Counted from the stretch's first letter, positions 19,472-30,938 are shown. The stretch is DNA of 64,000 nt from Pseudoalteromonas rubra (GCF_001482385.1 NZ_CP013611.1:2356001-2420000), one strand, 5' to 3'. The notes: generated by a model not told the origin, from the letters alone. Numbers and translations are program-made.

Positions 19472-22057
19472 TTGGTTTCATCATTGGAAGATCCCAGCGT
19501 CTTAGTTCGCAAACTGACTCGGAAAAACCACCGTTTAGAGTCCTTGCTGAAAAAGTACAAACAACACTCTCACTTGCAACATGCCCTGATCCAGTTATCC
19601 GAGCAGGCCAGCACAGTTGCGGAGTTGACGCTGCTATATCCCGCTATTCATAGCATTTTAGAGCAATACTTACCGAGCAAAAGCTTTTATGTTGTGCTGC
19701 AAAACCAGTTCACTCAGGGGCTGGAACTGTCTTATTTTGTCGATGAGAAAGACGGCATCTCAGTGCCACTGCACGAAGCAAACCACTTCAGCCAGGGCAT
19801 AACAGGCTACGTTTTTAAAAACCGACAAACTTTGTACCTCAAGCGTCAGCAGATGGAGCAAATGAGTGCACAAGGCCTGTTTAAAGCGCTGGGCACTCAG
19901 GCTGAGCACTGGGTCGGTGTGCCTATTTTCCGCGAAAAAACCATTATCGGCGTCATGGTGTCACAAAACTATGCGCCGGATCAGCATTACAGCGAGCAGC
20001 AGGTAGAACTGCTCGAAGTCATGTCCCTGTACCTGGCAACCGCCATTGAACGGGTAAAAAAGCGTGAGTTGTTAGAATCAGAAGTTAAAATTCGTACCCG
20101 TGCTCTAATGCAGAGTAACGAGGCACTCAATACTGAAATAGAGCAACGTAAACGGGCACTGGAGCGCCAGCAGATCCTCTTTAAGATCGCGGAATTGGCG
20201 ACTCAGTTCAGTGATATCGACGATGTATATCAGCAAGTTCACCAAATCATGCGGTCCATTACCTTTGCTGATAACCTGTTTATCGCATTACATGACAAGG
20301 CCTCAGACTGGCTCAGCTTCCCGTACAGCGTGGATGAGATGACTCAGTACAAACCGCGTCCATTTGCCAATGGCTACAGCGAGTTAGTGATCACCACTGA
20401 ACGCAGTCAACTGATAGACACAAAGCGTGCACAAGTATTGATCGACAATGAAATCGTCAAACGTCCGGACAATTATCAGCTACAAAACGCGGCAACCAGC
20501 TGGCTGGGCGCCCCGCTGAAAACCGCCAAAGGGGTCATCGGCCTCATTGCCTGCCAGGCATATAACCATGAGTACGAATATAATCACGAGGATGTTGAAT
20601 TAATTTCATTTGTCTCGAATCAAATCGCCTCGGTGTTACAAACACACCTTGCCAACCAGGCACTCAAGGCCAGTAACCTGGAACTAGAGCATCGGGTCGC
20701 AGAAAAAACCAAAGAATTACGCCAGACCAATTTACATTTGCAAATGCAAATCGAGGAAAGAAAAAAGATTGAGCAGCAACTCTATCATGATGCCCACCAT
20801 GACCCGCTTACGACGCTGCCCAACCGCTTGTTATTTTTGACCCAGCTGGAAAAAACCTTACAAAAGTACCAACGTTATCCGGACAATAATTTTGCTGTGT
20901 TGTTTATCGACCTGGATAAATTCAAGGACATCAACGATGAGCTCGGGCATCAGGCGGGTGATCAGTTTTTAATCTGGGTCAGTAAAGCATTTTCAGAATG
21001 CATTCGTGAGCACGACTTATTAGCCCGTCTGGCGGGAGATGAGTTTGTGATCCTGCTGGATCATCTGAGCGATCGCCAGCAAGCAGAAGACGTTGCAAAG
21101 CGCCTGATCAGAGTCATGCAGCAACCGTTCTGTATGAAAGGCCTGTGCATGCAAAGTGGTGCCAGTATTGGTATTACTTATAGCAACAAAGACTACAAAG
21201 ATACCGATGAGATTATCCGCGATGCCGACGCCGCCATGTACTACGCTAAGAATGCCGGTCGCGGTCGTTATGAGTTTTATCACCCGCTGCTCAGCGCTGC
21301 CAGCACACAAAGCAAACAAACGGAATATCATCACCTGAGTGCCCTGCCGATCCATTTTCGCAGCACAGAAATTGTGAATATGGCCAATCATGGTCAGCAT
21401 ATTGTGATGCTCGAAGCCTTTGGTGAACACCCTGTTTTGGGCAGCACCAGTTTTGATATCCTCAAGAAATTTGCCGCGGCAAAAGATGAGCAGCTAAAAA
21501 TAGAAATGCAGTTGCTCAGTCAGGCACTCGAACAGACCGAGCGCATAGCTAAAGCGCAAACTGCGGATGTGCTGTTTGCCTGCTCCTGTGCGATCCTGGA
21601 AAGCACCACCTTTACAGAGCTGAAACAATTATTGAGTCAACGCACCAGCCACCTGTGCCTGTTGTTTGATGAAAGCGAAATCCGCTACGCGTCCAGCATG
21701 CAGCTCGAAAACCTCAAAGAGCTATGTAGCCTAGGCATCGCCGTGGGTCTCAATGATTTTGCCAAAGACCGCTGTGATCTAGCGCTGCTCAGCCAAATTG
21801 ATTTTAAATATCTGCTGCTCAGTTCTACATTCAGCAAACGGGTGCTGCAACAAAACAGCTATGATGTGCAATTGCAGGGGATCCTTGCGGTCACAGCCCT
21901 CAAAGCCATTCAGGTCATCGCCAAAGGTCCTGCGATACTGAACTTCAGAAGTTTACTGGAACGTCACGGGCTGAGTTTATTTTTTGGTAAACAGCAGAGC
22001 TTATCGGGCACTAAGCCAAGCGAAGTGCCCTCTTCACACGAATCTCTGCCGCTTTAA
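19472..22057 (+). CDS. GAF-GAF-GGDEF protein with degenerate EAL domain
   Basis: Probable cytosolic diguanylate cyclase. The 861-residue frame has two GAF domains (about 50-195 and 235-395), each flanked by coiled coil, a GGDEF domain (437-605) and a C-terminal EAL-like domain (about 625-845). The signature is AGDEF at 521-525, with an intact RxxD inhibitory site (REHD, 512-515) five residues before it, so cyclase activity and product inhibition are expected. The EAL part has lost key residues: the DDFG loop reads NDFA and the LxxEITE motif is LCLLFDES. It probably no longer cleaves c-di-GMP. The start is uncertain: only TTG codons (19472, 19484) are available and no clear ribosome binding site was seen. 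The stop overlaps that of rep in TTAA. Confidence 0.85.
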   Translation: MVSSLEDPSVLVRKLTRKNHRLESLLKKYKQHSHLQHALIQLSEQASTVAELTLLYPAIHSILEQYLPSKSFYVVLQNQFTQGLELSYFVDEKDGISVPLHEANHFSQGITGYVFKNRQTLYLKRQQMEQMSAQGLFKALGTQAEHWVGVPIFREKTIIGVMVSQNYAPDQHYSEQQVELLEVMSLYLATAIERVKKRELLESEVKIRTRALMQSNEALNTEIEQRKRALERQQILFKIAELATQFSDIDDVYQQVHQIMRSITFADNLFIALHDKASDWLSFPYSVDEMTQYKPRPFANGYSELVITTERSQLIDTKRAQVLIDNEIVKRPDNYQLQNAATSWLGAPLKTAKGVIGLIACQAYNHEYEYNHEDVELISFVSNQIASVLQTHLANQALKASNLELEHRVAEKTKELRQTNLHLQMQIEERKKIEQQLYHDAHHDPLTTLPNRLLFLTQLEKTLQKYQRYPDNNFAVLFIDLDKFKDINDELGHQAGDQFLIWVSKAFSECIREHDLLARLAGDEFVILLDHLSDRQQAEDVAKRLIRVMQQPFCMKGLCMQSGASIGITYSNKDYKDTDEIIRDADAAMYYAKNAGRGRYEFYHPLLSAASTQSKQTEYHHLSALPIHFRSTEIVNMANHGQHIVMLEAFGEHPVLGSTSFDILKKFAAAKDEQLKIEMQLLSQALEQTERIAKAQTADVLFACSCAILESTTFTELKQLLSQRTSHLCLLFDESEIRYASSMQLENLKELCSLGIAVGLNDFAKDRCDLALLSQIDFKYLLLSSTFSKRVLQQNSYDVQLQGILAVTALKAIQVIAKGPAILNFRSLLERHGLSLFFGKQQSLSGTKPSEVPSSHESLPL

Positions 22058-24066
22058 CGTTTCAGCATCGCACGCAGGTTCGCAACTCTGGCCTGACCTT
22101 TCTCCATACGTTCAGACTGCGACTGTACGGGTTTTTTGCCCTCACTTTGAATGTCATCTTGCGGCATCTCCTGAACAAATCGGCTGAGCTCTGGTGTGAT
22201 CTGCTCACCAAACTGACGACGGCTTTTGGCATAGGTCATGGTCAACGTCTGCTGTGCACGCGTTACGCCTACATAAGCCAGACGCCGCTCTTCTTCAACA
22301 TTGTCTTCATCAATGCTGGTCTGATGCGGTAGTAACCCCTCTTCCATTCCGACCATAAAGACATGGGGATATTCCAGGCCTTTCGAGGCATGCAGCGTCA
22401 ACAGTTGCACCGCATCGCTGTCGTCTTCTTCTTCGTTGCGCTCCAGCATGTCTCGCAGTGTTAGTTTGCTAACCACCTCAGGCAAAGTCATAGGTGGATT
22501 ATCCGCATCGCCGGTCAGCATATCGCTGATCCAGCGATACAGTTCCGAGACGTTCTTCATGCGCATCTCGGCGGCTTTCGCGCTGGGCGATGACTCATAC
22601 AAATAGGCTTCGTAATTGATCTCTCGCACCATATCTTTAACCGCTTCGAGTGTGTCTCCCCTGGTTGCTCGGTCACTCAATTCAACCACCCAACGGGCAA
22701 ATCCCATCAGCGCATTCAGACCGCGACCACTGAGACGTTGCGGCAACTCAGGCTCAAAACACGCGGCAAATAAGCTAATGTGTTTATCGTTGGCCAGACT
22801 GCCGAGTTTCTCGAGGGTGACGGGTCCTATCTCACGTCGTGGCGTGTTGACGATCCGCAAAAAAGCATTGTCATCATCCTGATTTACCAGTAGCCGCAAA
22901 TACGCCATGATGTCTTTGATCTCACTGCGAGCAAAAAACGACATGCCACCGCTGATTTTATACGGAATGCGGTTCGCCATCAGGGCTTTTTCGAACACCC
23001 GCGCCTGATGGTTACCCCGATACAGTATGGCGTAATCACGATAGCTGGTCCGCTTCATAAACTTATGAGAAATGATCTCAGCGACGACCCGCTCGGATTC
23101 ATGTTCTTCATCTCGGGTTGCAATCAAGCGCAGCGGATCCCCATAACCCAGTTCACTGAAAAGTTTTTTGTCGAATTCATGAGGGTTATTGGCGATCAGA
23201 ATATTTGCCGCTTTCAGGATCCGCCCGGCACTACGATAGTTTTGTTCCAGCTTAATGAGGCGTAATCCCGGAAAATCTTTGCTCAGCAGCACCAGATTTT
23301 GTGGCTTGGCACCACGCCATGAATAAATGGACTGGTCGTCATCCCCTACCACAGTAAAGCGGGCGCGCTCGCCCACCAACAATTTTACCAGCTGATACTG
23401 GCTGGTATTGGTATCCTGATACTCATCCACCAGCATATAACGAAAACGGGCCTGCCAGCGTTCGCGTACTTCGACGGAACTGTTTAGCAATAAGGTGGGG
23501 ATCATGATCAGATCGTCAAAATCTAACGCGTTATACGCTCTAAGCTGGGTCTGATAGCGGGCATAAAGCTGCGCAAACAACGCCTTTTGTGCCTCTTTGG
23601 CCTCTCGGATCGCCCGCTCTGGCTGGATCAGTTCATTTTTCCAGTTGCCGATCTGCATTTTTAGCTGGTTGAGCAGATCTTTGTCACGATCCAGCTCTTT
23701 TTCTGTCAATTCGGCCAGTAACTGATTCGTATCCTGATCGTCAAACAAGGAAAAGCCAGGTTTGTAACCCAGCGTTTTCACTTCTTTTTTTATGATCTCC
23801 AGCCCCAGCGTATGGAAGGTCGATACCCATAAACCTTTGGCTTCTTGTTTACCCAGCGTCTGTGACACTCGCTCACGCATCTCTTTAGCAGCTTTATTGG
23901 TAAAGGTCACCGCCGCAATGTTACGTGCCTTGTATTCACATTTTTGTACCAGATAAGCAATTTTATTGGTGATCACCCGGGTTTTTCCAGAGCCAGCACC
24001 GGCCAGTACCAGACAGGGTCCGCTGATATACTTAACAGCTTCGTCTTGTTTCGGGTTCAGTTTCAT
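22054..24066 (-). CDS. rep: ATP-dependent DNA helicase Rep
   Basis: 3'-5' superfamily 1 helicase that helps replication forks past bound proteins. The 670 residues show LNPKQDEAV, Walker [18 protein letters not shown] (motif II), [13 protein letters not shown] (motif III), [19 protein letters not shown] and [13 protein letters not shown]. The DEYQDTN and SIYSWRGA forms favour Rep over UvrD. The length is normal. Its stop codon overlaps that of the convergent diguanylate cyclase gene by four bases. Confidence 0.96.
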   Translation of the reverse strand: MKLNPKQDEAVKYISGPCLVLAGAGSGKTRVITNKIAYLVQKCEYKARNIAAVTFTNKAAKEMRERVSQTLGKQEAKGLWVSTFHTLGLEIIKKEVKTLGYKPGFSLFDDQDTNQLLAELTEKELDRDKDLLNQLKMQIGNWKNELIQPERAIREAKEAQKALFAQLYARYQTQLRAYNALDFDDLIMIPTLLLNSSVEVRERWQARFRYMLVDEYQDTNTSQYQLVKLLVGERARFTVVGDDDQSIYSWRGAKPQNLVLLSKDFPGLRLIKLEQNYRSAGRILKAANILIANNPHEFDKKLFSELGYGDPLRLIATRDEEHESERVVAEIISHKFMKRTSYRDYAILYRGNHQARVFEKALMANRIPYKISGGMSFFARSEIKDIMAYLRLLVNQDDDNAFLRIVNTPRREIGPVTLEKLGSLANDKHISLFAACFEPELPQRLSGRGLNALMGFARWVVELSDRATRGDTLEAVKDMVREINYEAYLYESSPSAKAAEMRMKNVSELYRWISDMLTGDADNPPMTLPEVVSKLTLRDMLERNEEEDDSDAVQLLTLHASKGLEYPHVFMVGMEEGLLPHQTSIDEDNVEEERRLAYVGVTRAQQTLTMTYAKSRRQFGEQITPELSRFVQEMPQDDIQSEGKKPVQSQSERMEKGQARVANLRAMLKR

Positions 24067-24193
24067 ATTCTGTGATCACCTTTAGTCAATAAGCTGCTAA
24101 GTTTACCGTAATGCTCAAGTGGATCCCAAGCGCTTTTAACCGGTGACCGCTTTAGGTAAGATAGAGACAATAATCAAGCTTAGAGGCCAGCCC

Positions 24194-24466
24194 ATGATCA
24201 ACCCAGCAAAAATCGAAGAAATCGCCAAGCAGATCTCCAGTAACATGCCACAAGGTGTGAAAAACCTTGCAGACACTTTTGAAAGCAAAACCAAACAGGC
24301 TATTCAGAATAAACTGGCAGAAATGGATTTTGTCAGTCGTGAAGAGTTTGATATTCAGAGCAAAGTACTGATCAAAACCCGTGAAAAACTCACCGAACTC
24401 GAAACCAAAGTGGCCGAACTAGAGGCTAAGCTGGCAGCACAAGACAGCGACCAGCCAGAACAGTAA
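24194..24466 (+). CDS. ubiK: Ubiquinone biosynthesis accessory factor UbiK
   Basis: UbiK (YqiC, BMFP family) assists the Ubi hydroxylase complex during ubiquinone synthesis. From the ATG at 24194 (AGAGG site 8 bases upstream) the protein has 90 residues, matching the family, and starts MINPAKIEEIAKQI. A helical trimeric coiled-coil tail (about 50-80, heptads of Leu, Glu, Lys) is typical. The frame extends 17 codons upstream without support. It is divergent from rep and convergent with the carbonic anhydrase. Confidence 0.92.
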   Translation: MINPAKIEEIAKQISSNMPQGVKNLADTFESKTKQAIQNKLAEMDFVSREEFDIQSKVLIKTREKLTELETKVAELEAKLAAQDSDQPEQ

Positions 24467-24469
24467 TAC

Positions 24470-25138
24470 CTACAACTGGTATCGCCTGGCCAGATCGACC
24501 AGGGCCCGTTCATAGTGCGCTACCAGTTGCTCTTCCTGTTCAATCTGTGTATTGAGTTCCTTCAGCAAGCCATCCGCCAGACCATATACCCAGCCATGAA
24601 TGGTCAACTTTTGCCCCCGCGACCAGGCATCCTGCACCACATTGGTTCGACAGACGTTTCTGACCTGCTCTATCACATTCAGCTCACATAACGCATCGCA
24701 ACGTTGATCAGGCTGTATTTCATTGAGCATCGCCTGGTGCATCTCTTTGACATCGCCGACATGGCGTAACCAGTTATCGATCAGGCCCAGACGGGCATCT
24801 TCCAGCGCAGCACGCACCCCACCACAGCCGTAGTGACCCACGACCAACACATGTTCGACTTTCAGCACCTCAATGGCGTACTGCATCACAGACAAACAGT
24901 TATGATCGGTATGCACCACCACGTTGGCCACATTGCGGTGGACAAACAAGTCTCCCGGCATCAAATCAACAATCTGGTTGGCTGGCACCCGGGAGTCCGA
25001 GCAGCCAATCCACAGATAATTGGGATTCTGCTGCATGGATAATTTGGCAAAAAACTCCGGGTTATTGGTCTGGGTCTGTTTCGCCCACTGGCGATTATTA
25101 TTGAGCAGATGTTGCAGCTGACTGTCAGACTGGCACAT
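24470..25138 (-). CDS. can: Beta-class carbonic anhydrase
   Basis: Zinc enzyme that interconverts CO2 and bicarbonate in the cytosol, supplying bicarbonate for carboxylases such as acetyl-CoA carboxylase. In the 222 residues the zinc ligands Cys46, His102 and Cys105 and the Asp48-Arg50 dyad are visible in CSDSR and HYGCGG. The length matches E. coli Can. AAGGAAC precedes the ATG. It is the gene upstream of a divergent-looking minus-strand methyltransferase gene, 9 bases apart, so they may be co-transcribed. Confidence 0.95.
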   Translation of the reverse strand: MCQSDSQLQHLLNNNRQWAKQTQTNNPEFFAKLSMQQNPNYLWIGCSDSRVPANQIVDLMPGDLFVHRNVANVVVHTDHNCLSVMQYAIEVLKVEHVLVVGHYGCGGVRAALEDARLGLIDNWLRHVGDVKEMHQAMLNEIQPDQRCDALCELNVIEQVRNVCRTNVVQDAWSRGQKLTIHGWVYGLADGLLKELNTQIEQEEQLVAHYERALVDLARRYQL

Positions 25139-25147
25139 AGTTGTTCC

Positions 25148-26341
25148 TTATTTTGCTGATTGACACCGCGTAGCCTGGATCAAAATATTTCTTGGCGTCA
25201 GTGATTTATGACAAAACTCCGAGAGGCTGACATCATACCCGGCCTGTTCAAGATATAACACCCTGTCGAGCACCAGCCACACTTCTATGGCGCGACGAAA
25301 CGCATGGCGCACCAGCTCTATGCGCTCAGTGATACGCTGACGTGCACGCCCTTGTACCAGGTAATAGTCAGCATCAAAGTGTGCCGGTAAGTCTAACTGC
25401 TTTTGTTCAGCTGCCCAGTGACAGAAATCAACGAACGGCCCGGAAAAAATCGCTTTATTCACAGAGGGCACACTGAGGTACTGAGTATCGCCAGTCACAT
25501 CACGACGCAGCGCATCAAAAGCCAGTCGCCACTGGACCTCTCGTTTACGTACTTTCGCAACTCTCCCTGGTGCAGTAACCGTCTCCTGCAACGCCAGCTT
25601 CATGTCACTGTGTGACAATTCCAAAGTACTGTGCGCTGCAACGCCACTCATCGGCTGGTAGGTGGGCTCAGTAAACAGATGATAACAGCAAGGTGACAGG
25701 CTGATCTGCTCGCACTGTGCGGCGCTCGCCTGTTCCATAAAGGTCTGATGTAACCGACCGCAGGCATGCAATGCAACAGCCTGCTGACGTGGTCGAAAAT
25801 ACTGTGTGATCGGATCATTAAGTACATCGGCGCAATGAAAGGTCATGGCCAACTTTTGTTGCTCGGCACTGTGCTGCCCTTGCTGGCACAAAGCCGCCTG
25901 CAACTCAACACTGTCGACATGTTCCGCGCCCAAATAAGCCAGCAAGCGACCCAGGTGGCCTTTACCCGCGCACCACTCCAGTACCGGCAGCTTTGGCTGA
26001 TATACCTGAGCAACAAAGTCCTGTAACTGAGTCAACTTGCGGCCCTTGATGCCATTACTGAGCCAAAACGGAAAGTCCGGCCGGCTCGCAACGTCCAGTG
26101 TCAGCGCCGTCAAAGTCGGGAGCGTTTGCAATGCCGGAATATAAGGTGTAAGAAATGCTATCAGTGACTCTGGGTCCCGATCCAGAGCCGTCACGTCCTC
26201 ATCACTCAGCGATAACAACGCCTCTTCCAGATCTGGCCAGGGGATGTCGATATGATCGAATGCCAGTAATTGCCAGTAACGACGTGTGTCTGTGAGCAAT
26301 GCATCCAGGGCTAAAAACTGAGAAGAAAAGGAACTGTGCAT
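25148..26341 (-). CDS. Methyltransferase-domain protein of unknown substrate
   Basis: From the ATG at 26341 the product has 397 residues. A central SAM-binding fold contains PVLEWCAGKGHLGRLLAYLGAE (motif I; Cys-Ala-Gly-Lys-Gly is typical of the Methyltransf_32 group), VDSVELQ, and HACGRLH...LSPCCYHLF, which is also a group hallmark. The C-terminal third is helical. No function is assigned. The frame continues upstream to a GTG at 26410 (420 residues), only 6 bases after the previous gene; the ATG was preferred because GGTGG precedes it, but the longer form cannot be excluded. Confidence 0.8.
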   Translation of the reverse strand: MHSSFSSQFLALDALLTDTRRYWQLLAFDHIDIPWPDLEEALLSLSDEDVTALDRDPESLIAFLTPYIPALQTLPTLTALTLDVASRPDFPFWLSNGIKGRKLTQLQDFVAQVYQPKLPVLEWCAGKGHLGRLLAYLGAEHVDSVELQAALCQQGQHSAEQQKLAMTFHCADVLNDPITQYFRPRQQAVALHACGRLHQTFMEQASAAQCEQISLSPCCYHLFTEPTYQPMSGVAAHSTLELSHSDMKLALQETVTAPGRVAKVRKREVQWRLAFDALRRDVTGDTQYLSVPSVNKAIFSGPFVDFCHWAAEQKQLDLPAHFDADYYLVQGRARQRITERIELVRHAFRRAIEVWLVLDRVLYLEQAGYDVSLSEFCHKSLTPRNILIQATRCQSAK

Positions 26342-26416
26342 GCTGGCCACCAATACCGAACTAACTAAAGGGCGCTCATTGTATGCGCTTGCGCCCATCT
26401 CGCAAAGCACTGCCAG

Positions 26417-27472
26417 TCATTTTAAGGTAAAACGCCGGTGACGGAAGAAAATCAAATGTATGTACATGAGCACACAGATCACACCCACTATCGCCGCCAG
26501 GGTCAACATCCACGACCAGCTATCCTCTTCTTGATCCGGCTCGGCATAAATAAACTTATGTTTTTGTTCATGAAAATCAGCAAGGTCGAGCCGATAAAGC
26601 TGAGCAATCCACAACCAGCGAGCCTGAGACATAGCACCCAGTGCAATGCCTGGCGCTTTGATAAAGGGCATCAGTTTATCAGCCTCGTTTGCCAGCGCAG
26701 AAATGCTCTTCGTGGTTGCATACTCAGCTTTAGTGACCGCCAGCGCTTCATCGGGGTTGCTCATGGCATAGCGCCAGCCCTGTAAGGAAGCGCGACGAAA
26801 TCGGGCGACGGTTTGCGGGCGATAATTCAGGACATCTTCCGAGGTAAATAAAATGTCCGCATAGACATTCAGACCAAAGTGCTTGGGGCAGATCTGCCGG
26901 GTCGCAATGCCCTGCTGTGCCAGCTTAAAAGGTTCGTTTGAAATATAGACCTGCAATGCATCAAAGCGCCCGGCAAAAAAATCCTTGATGGGTTCCAGCC
27001 CGGCATACAGGGGTAAGTGTGGGACATCTATCCCCGCCCGCTCCAGCATCACCACGAGTTCAGCCCCCTCGATTCGACCAAGGTGGCTGATTTTTTTCCC
27101 CACGAAATCTTTCGGGACATAGATATCACTGTCGGCACGCACCATCCAGCAGTAAGGAGAAGACTGGAAAATCGCGGCCAGGGCCACCAATGGCTTACCC
27201 TGCAAGCGCTGTTGTAAAATACCTGAGTGGGTCACGCCAAATTGCGCCTGACCTGACAACACTTTAAATTGCTCATCCGGGTTATCCGGATCGGCAGGCA
27301 CGATTTTCACGTTTAATCCCTGCTGGCGATAAAAACCTTTATTGAGGGCCATGTAATAACCGGCAAATTGAAACTGATGGGTCCATTTGAGTTGTAGTGT
27401 CACTTCTTCCAATGCGCTAAGCGCACTGCTCCACCACAGCGCAATGGCCAATACAAAGTGATGATAACTCAT
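26417..27472 (-). CDS. Membrane-anchored NMT1/THI5-like periplasmic binding protein
   Basis: The 351 residues start with a signal peptide (about 1-20, ending SALSALEE). A full NMT1/THI5-like solute-binding domain follows (about 22-300): VTLQLKWTHQFQFAGYYMALNKGFY, FGVTHSGILQQRLQGKPLVALAAIFQSSP. The end is a single C-terminal membrane helix (about 323-343) and a short basic cytoplasmic tail (RHRRFTLK). Such domains normally occur either as free ABC-transporter partners or as the sensor of GGDEF or kinase proteins. Here neither a permease nor an output domain follows. It may be a truncated sensor or a membrane-bound signalling partner. A ligand cannot be named. Confidence 0.75.
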   Translation of the reverse strand: MSYHHFVLAIALWWSSALSALEEVTLQLKWTHQFQFAGYYMALNKGFYRQQGLNVKIVPADPDNPDEQFKVLSGQAQFGVTHSGILQQRLQGKPLVALAAIFQSSPYCWMVRADSDIYVPKDFVGKKISHLGRIEGAELVVMLERAGIDVPHLPLYAGLEPIKDFFAGRFDALQVYISNEPFKLAQQGIATRQICPKHFGLNVYADILFTSEDVLNYRPQTVARFRRASLQGWRYAMSNPDEALAVTKAEYATTKSISALANEADKLMPFIKAPGIALGAMSQARWLWIAQLYRLDLADFHEQKHKFIYAEPDQEEDSWSWMLTLAAIVGVICVLMYIHLIFFRHRRFTLK

Positions 27473-27534
27473 TGTGATACGCGCCCGGAGCCTGCCCTGT
27501 TACAACTATAGAAGGCGCCGGACGGAATGCAAAA

Positions 27535-29079
27535 CTAGCTGACGCGGCGATCCGCCTGCATCATGTCATGCTGAAGGTACTGCCTGAAACACGGATTATC
27601 GGTCTCTTCCTGATACTGATAACCCAGACGCTGCAAATGCTCATCAAACCGGGCACTGTCTTGTGAGCCCAGCTCAAACGCCGCCAGCACATTCCCCTGC
27701 GCGGCACCATGATTACGATAGTGAAACAAGGTAATGTTCCAGTTACTCCCTAAGGTCTCTAAAAAGCGCGCTAAAGCGCCAGGATATTCTGGAAACTCGA
27801 AGCGAAATAACCGCTCACTCAGTGCAACGGGCGGCTTGCCACCAACCATATAGCGGATATGTAACTTGGCCAGTTCGTTGTCGGACAAGTCAGTAAATTG
27901 GTAATTCGCTTCACTCAGGCTGGTTTTAAGCTCCTGCAACTCTTGCTCACCACCTCGTAAACCGACCCCCGCAAAGATCTGTGCGGTATCGCCACCGGCG
28001 TAACGATAGTTAAACTCCGTGATTGCCCTGCCAGACAAAGTGTGACAAAAGCGTTTAAAGCTGCCTTTGGATTCCTCTATGGTCACACCCAACAATGCTT
28101 CGCTGCGAGCACCCAGTGCCGTGCGTTCAGCAATATACCGTAAGCGATCAAAATTCAGGTTCGCGCCGGATAGCACAGCAGCCAGTGTTAAGCCCCGCTC
28201 GTCGCGCTCCTGACACCACTTTTTAAGCCCGGCCGTGGCCAGTGCCCCGGAAGGCTCTGCGATGGCGCGGGTTTCAACGAAAATATCCTGTACCGCCGCA
28301 CAAATTTCGTCTGCACTGACCGTGACCACATCATCACAGAACTGCTCAGCAAGACGAAAAGTCTCACTGCCGATGCGTTTCACCGCCACACCATCAGCAA
28401 AACTGCCGACCCGCTCCAGTTCCACCGGCCGCCCGGCTTCCATCGCAGCTTTCAGGCAAGCGCTTTCTTGCGCTTCCACACCAATCACCCGGATTTCCGG
28501 ACGCAAAGACTTAATATAAACCGCCATCCCTGCCAGCAAACCGCCGCCGCCCACGGGAATAAAGACCACATCCAAATGATGAAGTTGCTGCATCAATTCT
28601 CGTGCGACGGTGCCCTGACCAATGATCACCTCTTTATCATCGAACGGTGGCACAAACACGCCCCCTTGTGACTGACACAAGGACTGCGCATACTCCTGAG
28701 CAGCATCAAAGTGATGACCATGCAGCACCACTTCGCCTCCCTGATTACGCACTGCATTAACTTTGATCTCGGGTGTCGTGACTGGCATCACAATGATGGC
28801 ACGATGGCCCAGGTGTGCAGCGCTTAATGCTACCCCCTGCGCATGATTACCAGCGGATGCTGTAACGACAAGACTGCCAGTAGGGAGTTTGCTCAGCTTG
28901 TTGTATGCCCCACGCAGCTTGAATGAATAAACGGGTTGTTGGTCTTCGCGCTTAAGCCAGATCTGATGTCCGAGCCGGGCCGAAAGCCCGCTCAGCTCGC
29001 TGACCTCGGTTTCCCGGACCAGCGGCGAGACATTGGCCTGCACAACAGCACGAAAATAATCGAGCTCTTTTGCCACCAT
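27535..29079 (-). CDS. ilvA: Threonine ammonia-lyase, biosynthetic
   Basis: PLP enzyme that makes 2-oxobutanoate from threonine, the committed step to isoleucine. The 514 residues have the catalytic domain (1 to about 320), with the PLP lysine in YSFKLRGAYN (Lys54) and the Gly-rich phosphate loop VGGGGLLAG, and two C-terminal ACT-like domains (about 325-500) for feedback control by isoleucine and valine. The length is that of E. coli IlvA. It starts 2 bases after the ilvD stop codon, as the last gene of ilvGMEDA. Confidence 0.97.
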   Translation of the reverse strand: MVAKELDYFRAVVQANVSPLVRETEVSELSGLSARLGHQIWLKREDQQPVYSFKLRGAYNKLSKLPTGSLVVTASAGNHAQGVALSAAHLGHRAIIVMPVTTPEIKVNAVRNQGGEVVLHGHHFDAAQEYAQSLCQSQGGVFVPPFDDKEVIIGQGTVARELMQQLHHLDVVFIPVGGGGLLAGMAVYIKSLRPEIRVIGVEAQESACLKAAMEAGRPVELERVGSFADGVAVKRIGSETFRLAEQFCDDVVTVSADEICAAVQDIFVETRAIAEPSGALATAGLKKWCQERDERGLTLAAVLSGANLNFDRLRYIAERTALGARSEALLGVTIEESKGSFKRFCHTLSGRAITEFNYRYAGGDTAQIFAGVGLRGGEQELQELKTSLSEANYQFTDLSDNELAKLHIRYMVGGKPPVALSERLFRFEFPEYPGALARFLETLGSNWNITLFHYRNHGAAQGNVLAAFELGSQDSARFDEHLQRLGYQYQEETDNPCFRQYLQHDMMQADRRVS

Positions 29080-29081
29080 AG

Positions 29082-30938
29082 TTAACTCAATGCCTCCAAC
29101 TTTTCAAAATCGCGTACTGCACCTTTGTCAGCACTGGTTGCCAATAAGGCGTAAGCTTTCAAAGCCGGGCTGACATAGCGCTGACGGTCCAATGGCTTAT
29201 AAGCCATTTTACCACGTGCTGCCTGCTGTGCTTTGCGTGCCTCAAGTTGCTGTACATCCAATAAGACGTCGATGCTGCGTGCTGGAATATCAATGCGGAT
29301 GATATCGCCATTTTCGACCAGTGCCAGCGCTCCCCCACTGGCCGCTTCAGGAGAGGCATGGCCTATCGACAAACCAGACGTCCCGCCAGAGAAGCGACCA
29401 TCCGTCAACAAGGCACAGTCTTTATCCAGCCCCATGGATTTGAGGTAGCTGGTCGGATACAACATTTCCTGCATCCCAGGTCCACCTTTCGGGCCTTCGT
29501 AGCGGATCACCACGACATCGCCCTTTTTCACCTTGCCACCCAGGATCCCTTCAACCGCATCGTCCTGAGATTCAAACACCACAGCCGTGCCCTCAAAGCA
29601 CAGCATGTCGTCTTCTACCCCCGCACTTTTCACAATACACCCGTCCAATGCCAGGTTGCCGGTCAACACAGCTAGTCCGCCATCCTGACGAAATGCATGT
29701 TCAACACTGCGAATACAGCCGCCCTCGCGGTCCAGATCCAGCTCGTCCCAGCGACATTCCTGACTCATTGCTTGGGTGGTACGTACGCCTGCGGGACCAG
29801 CACGATAGAAAGTTTGCGCCCGCTCATTGGCCGGATCGGTCGCATCCCAACGCTTAATGACCTCACCCAGCGTGCCACCTGCAACATGTCCCACCGCCAG
29901 ATCGAGTTTGTCAGCTTTAGCCAATTCATTGAGGATAGCCATAATGCCACCGGCCCGGTGAACATCTTCGATATGGTACTGCTGGGTTGCCGGCGCCACT
30001 TTACATAGGAAAGGAGTTGTGCGAGATAAGCGGTCAATGTCAGCCATATCGAACTCAACTCCCCCTTCTATTGCAGCAGCGAGCAGGTGCAATACCGTAT
30101 TAGATGAACCACCCATTGCAATATCTAAGGTCATCGCATTGGTAAACGCGGCCTGATTAGCAATGTTACGCGGCAGTGCTGCCTCATTGTCTTTGCCATA
30201 ATACTCATCACACAATGCCAGGATACGCTTTGCTGCGCCTTCATATAAAAAACGGCGATCGGCATGCGTGGCCAGTGTGGTGCCATTGCCCGGCAATGCC
30301 AGTCCCAGCGCTTCCAATAAACAATTCATTGAGTTAGCCGTAAACATCCCGGAGCAAGACCCACAAGTTGGACAGGCTGAACGCTCCACTTTATCTGAGT
30401 CTTCATCACTGACGCTGGGATCGGCCCCTTTGACCATGGCATCTACCAGGTCCAGTTTAATGTCGATATCAGCCAGACGCGTTTTGCCCGCTTCCATTGG
30501 TCCGCCTGAGACAAAGATCACCGGGATATTCAACCGCAGTGCCGCCAGCAGCATCCCCGGGGTGATCTTATCGCAGTTTGAAATACACACCATGGCATCT
30601 GCACAGTGCGCATTGACCATATATTCTACAGAATCAGCAATGAGATCTCGCGACGGCAAGGAATACAACATGCCGCCATGGCCCATCGCAATGCCATCAT
30701 CAATGGCAATGGTATTAAATTCGCGCGGCACGCCGCCGGCTTCCCGGATAGCGTCCGCCATCAATTCGCTGAGTTGGTTGAGGTGCACATGCCCGGGCAC
30801 AAACTGGGTATACGAGTTCACCACCGCCACAATGGGCTTATGAAAATCACTGTCGGTCATACCGGTGGCGCGCCATAGTGCACGGGCGCCTGCTTGTTGT
30901 CTGCCTTCAGTGGTTGTTTTGCTGCGTAACTTTGCCAT
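29082..30938 (-). CDS. ilvD: Dihydroxy-acid dehydratase
   Basis: Iron-sulfur enzyme that forms the 2-oxo acid precursors of valine, leucine and isoleucine. The ATG at 30938 ([13 protein letters not shown]) is the family start and has a GGGG site; the frame upstream (13 codons) is not supported. The 618 residues show cluster ligands in [12 protein letters not shown] and [16 protein letters not shown], and the C-terminal [20 protein letters not shown]. Size and position in the operon are as in E. coli. Confidence 0.97.
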   Translation of the reverse strand: MAKLRSKTTTEGRQQAGARALWRATGMTDSDFHKPIVAVVNSYTQFVPGHVHLNQLSELMADAIREAGGVPREFNTIAIDDGIAMGHGGMLYSLPSRDLIADSVEYMVNAHCADAMVCISNCDKITPGMLLAALRLNIPVIFVSGGPMEAGKTRLADIDIKLDLVDAMVKGADPSVSDEDSDKVERSACPTCGSCSGMFTANSMNCLLEALGLALPGNGTTLATHADRRFLYEGAAKRILALCDEYYGKDNEAALPRNIANQAAFTNAMTLDIAMGGSSNTVLHLLAAAIEGGVEFDMADIDRLSRTTPFLCKVAPATQQYHIEDVHRAGGIMAILNELAKADKLDLAVGHVAGGTLGEVIKRWDATDPANERAQTFYRAGPAGVRTTQAMSQECRWDELDLDREGGCIRSVEHAFRQDGGLAVLTGNLALDGCIVKSAGVEDDMLCFEGTAVVFESQDDAVEGILGGKVKKGDVVVIRYEGPKGGPGMQEMLYPTSYLKSMGLDKDCALLTDGRFSGGTSGLSIGHASPEAASGGALALVENGDIIRIDIPARSIDVLLDVQQLEARKAQQAARGKMAYKPLDRQRYVSPALKAYALLATSADKGAVRDFEKLEALS

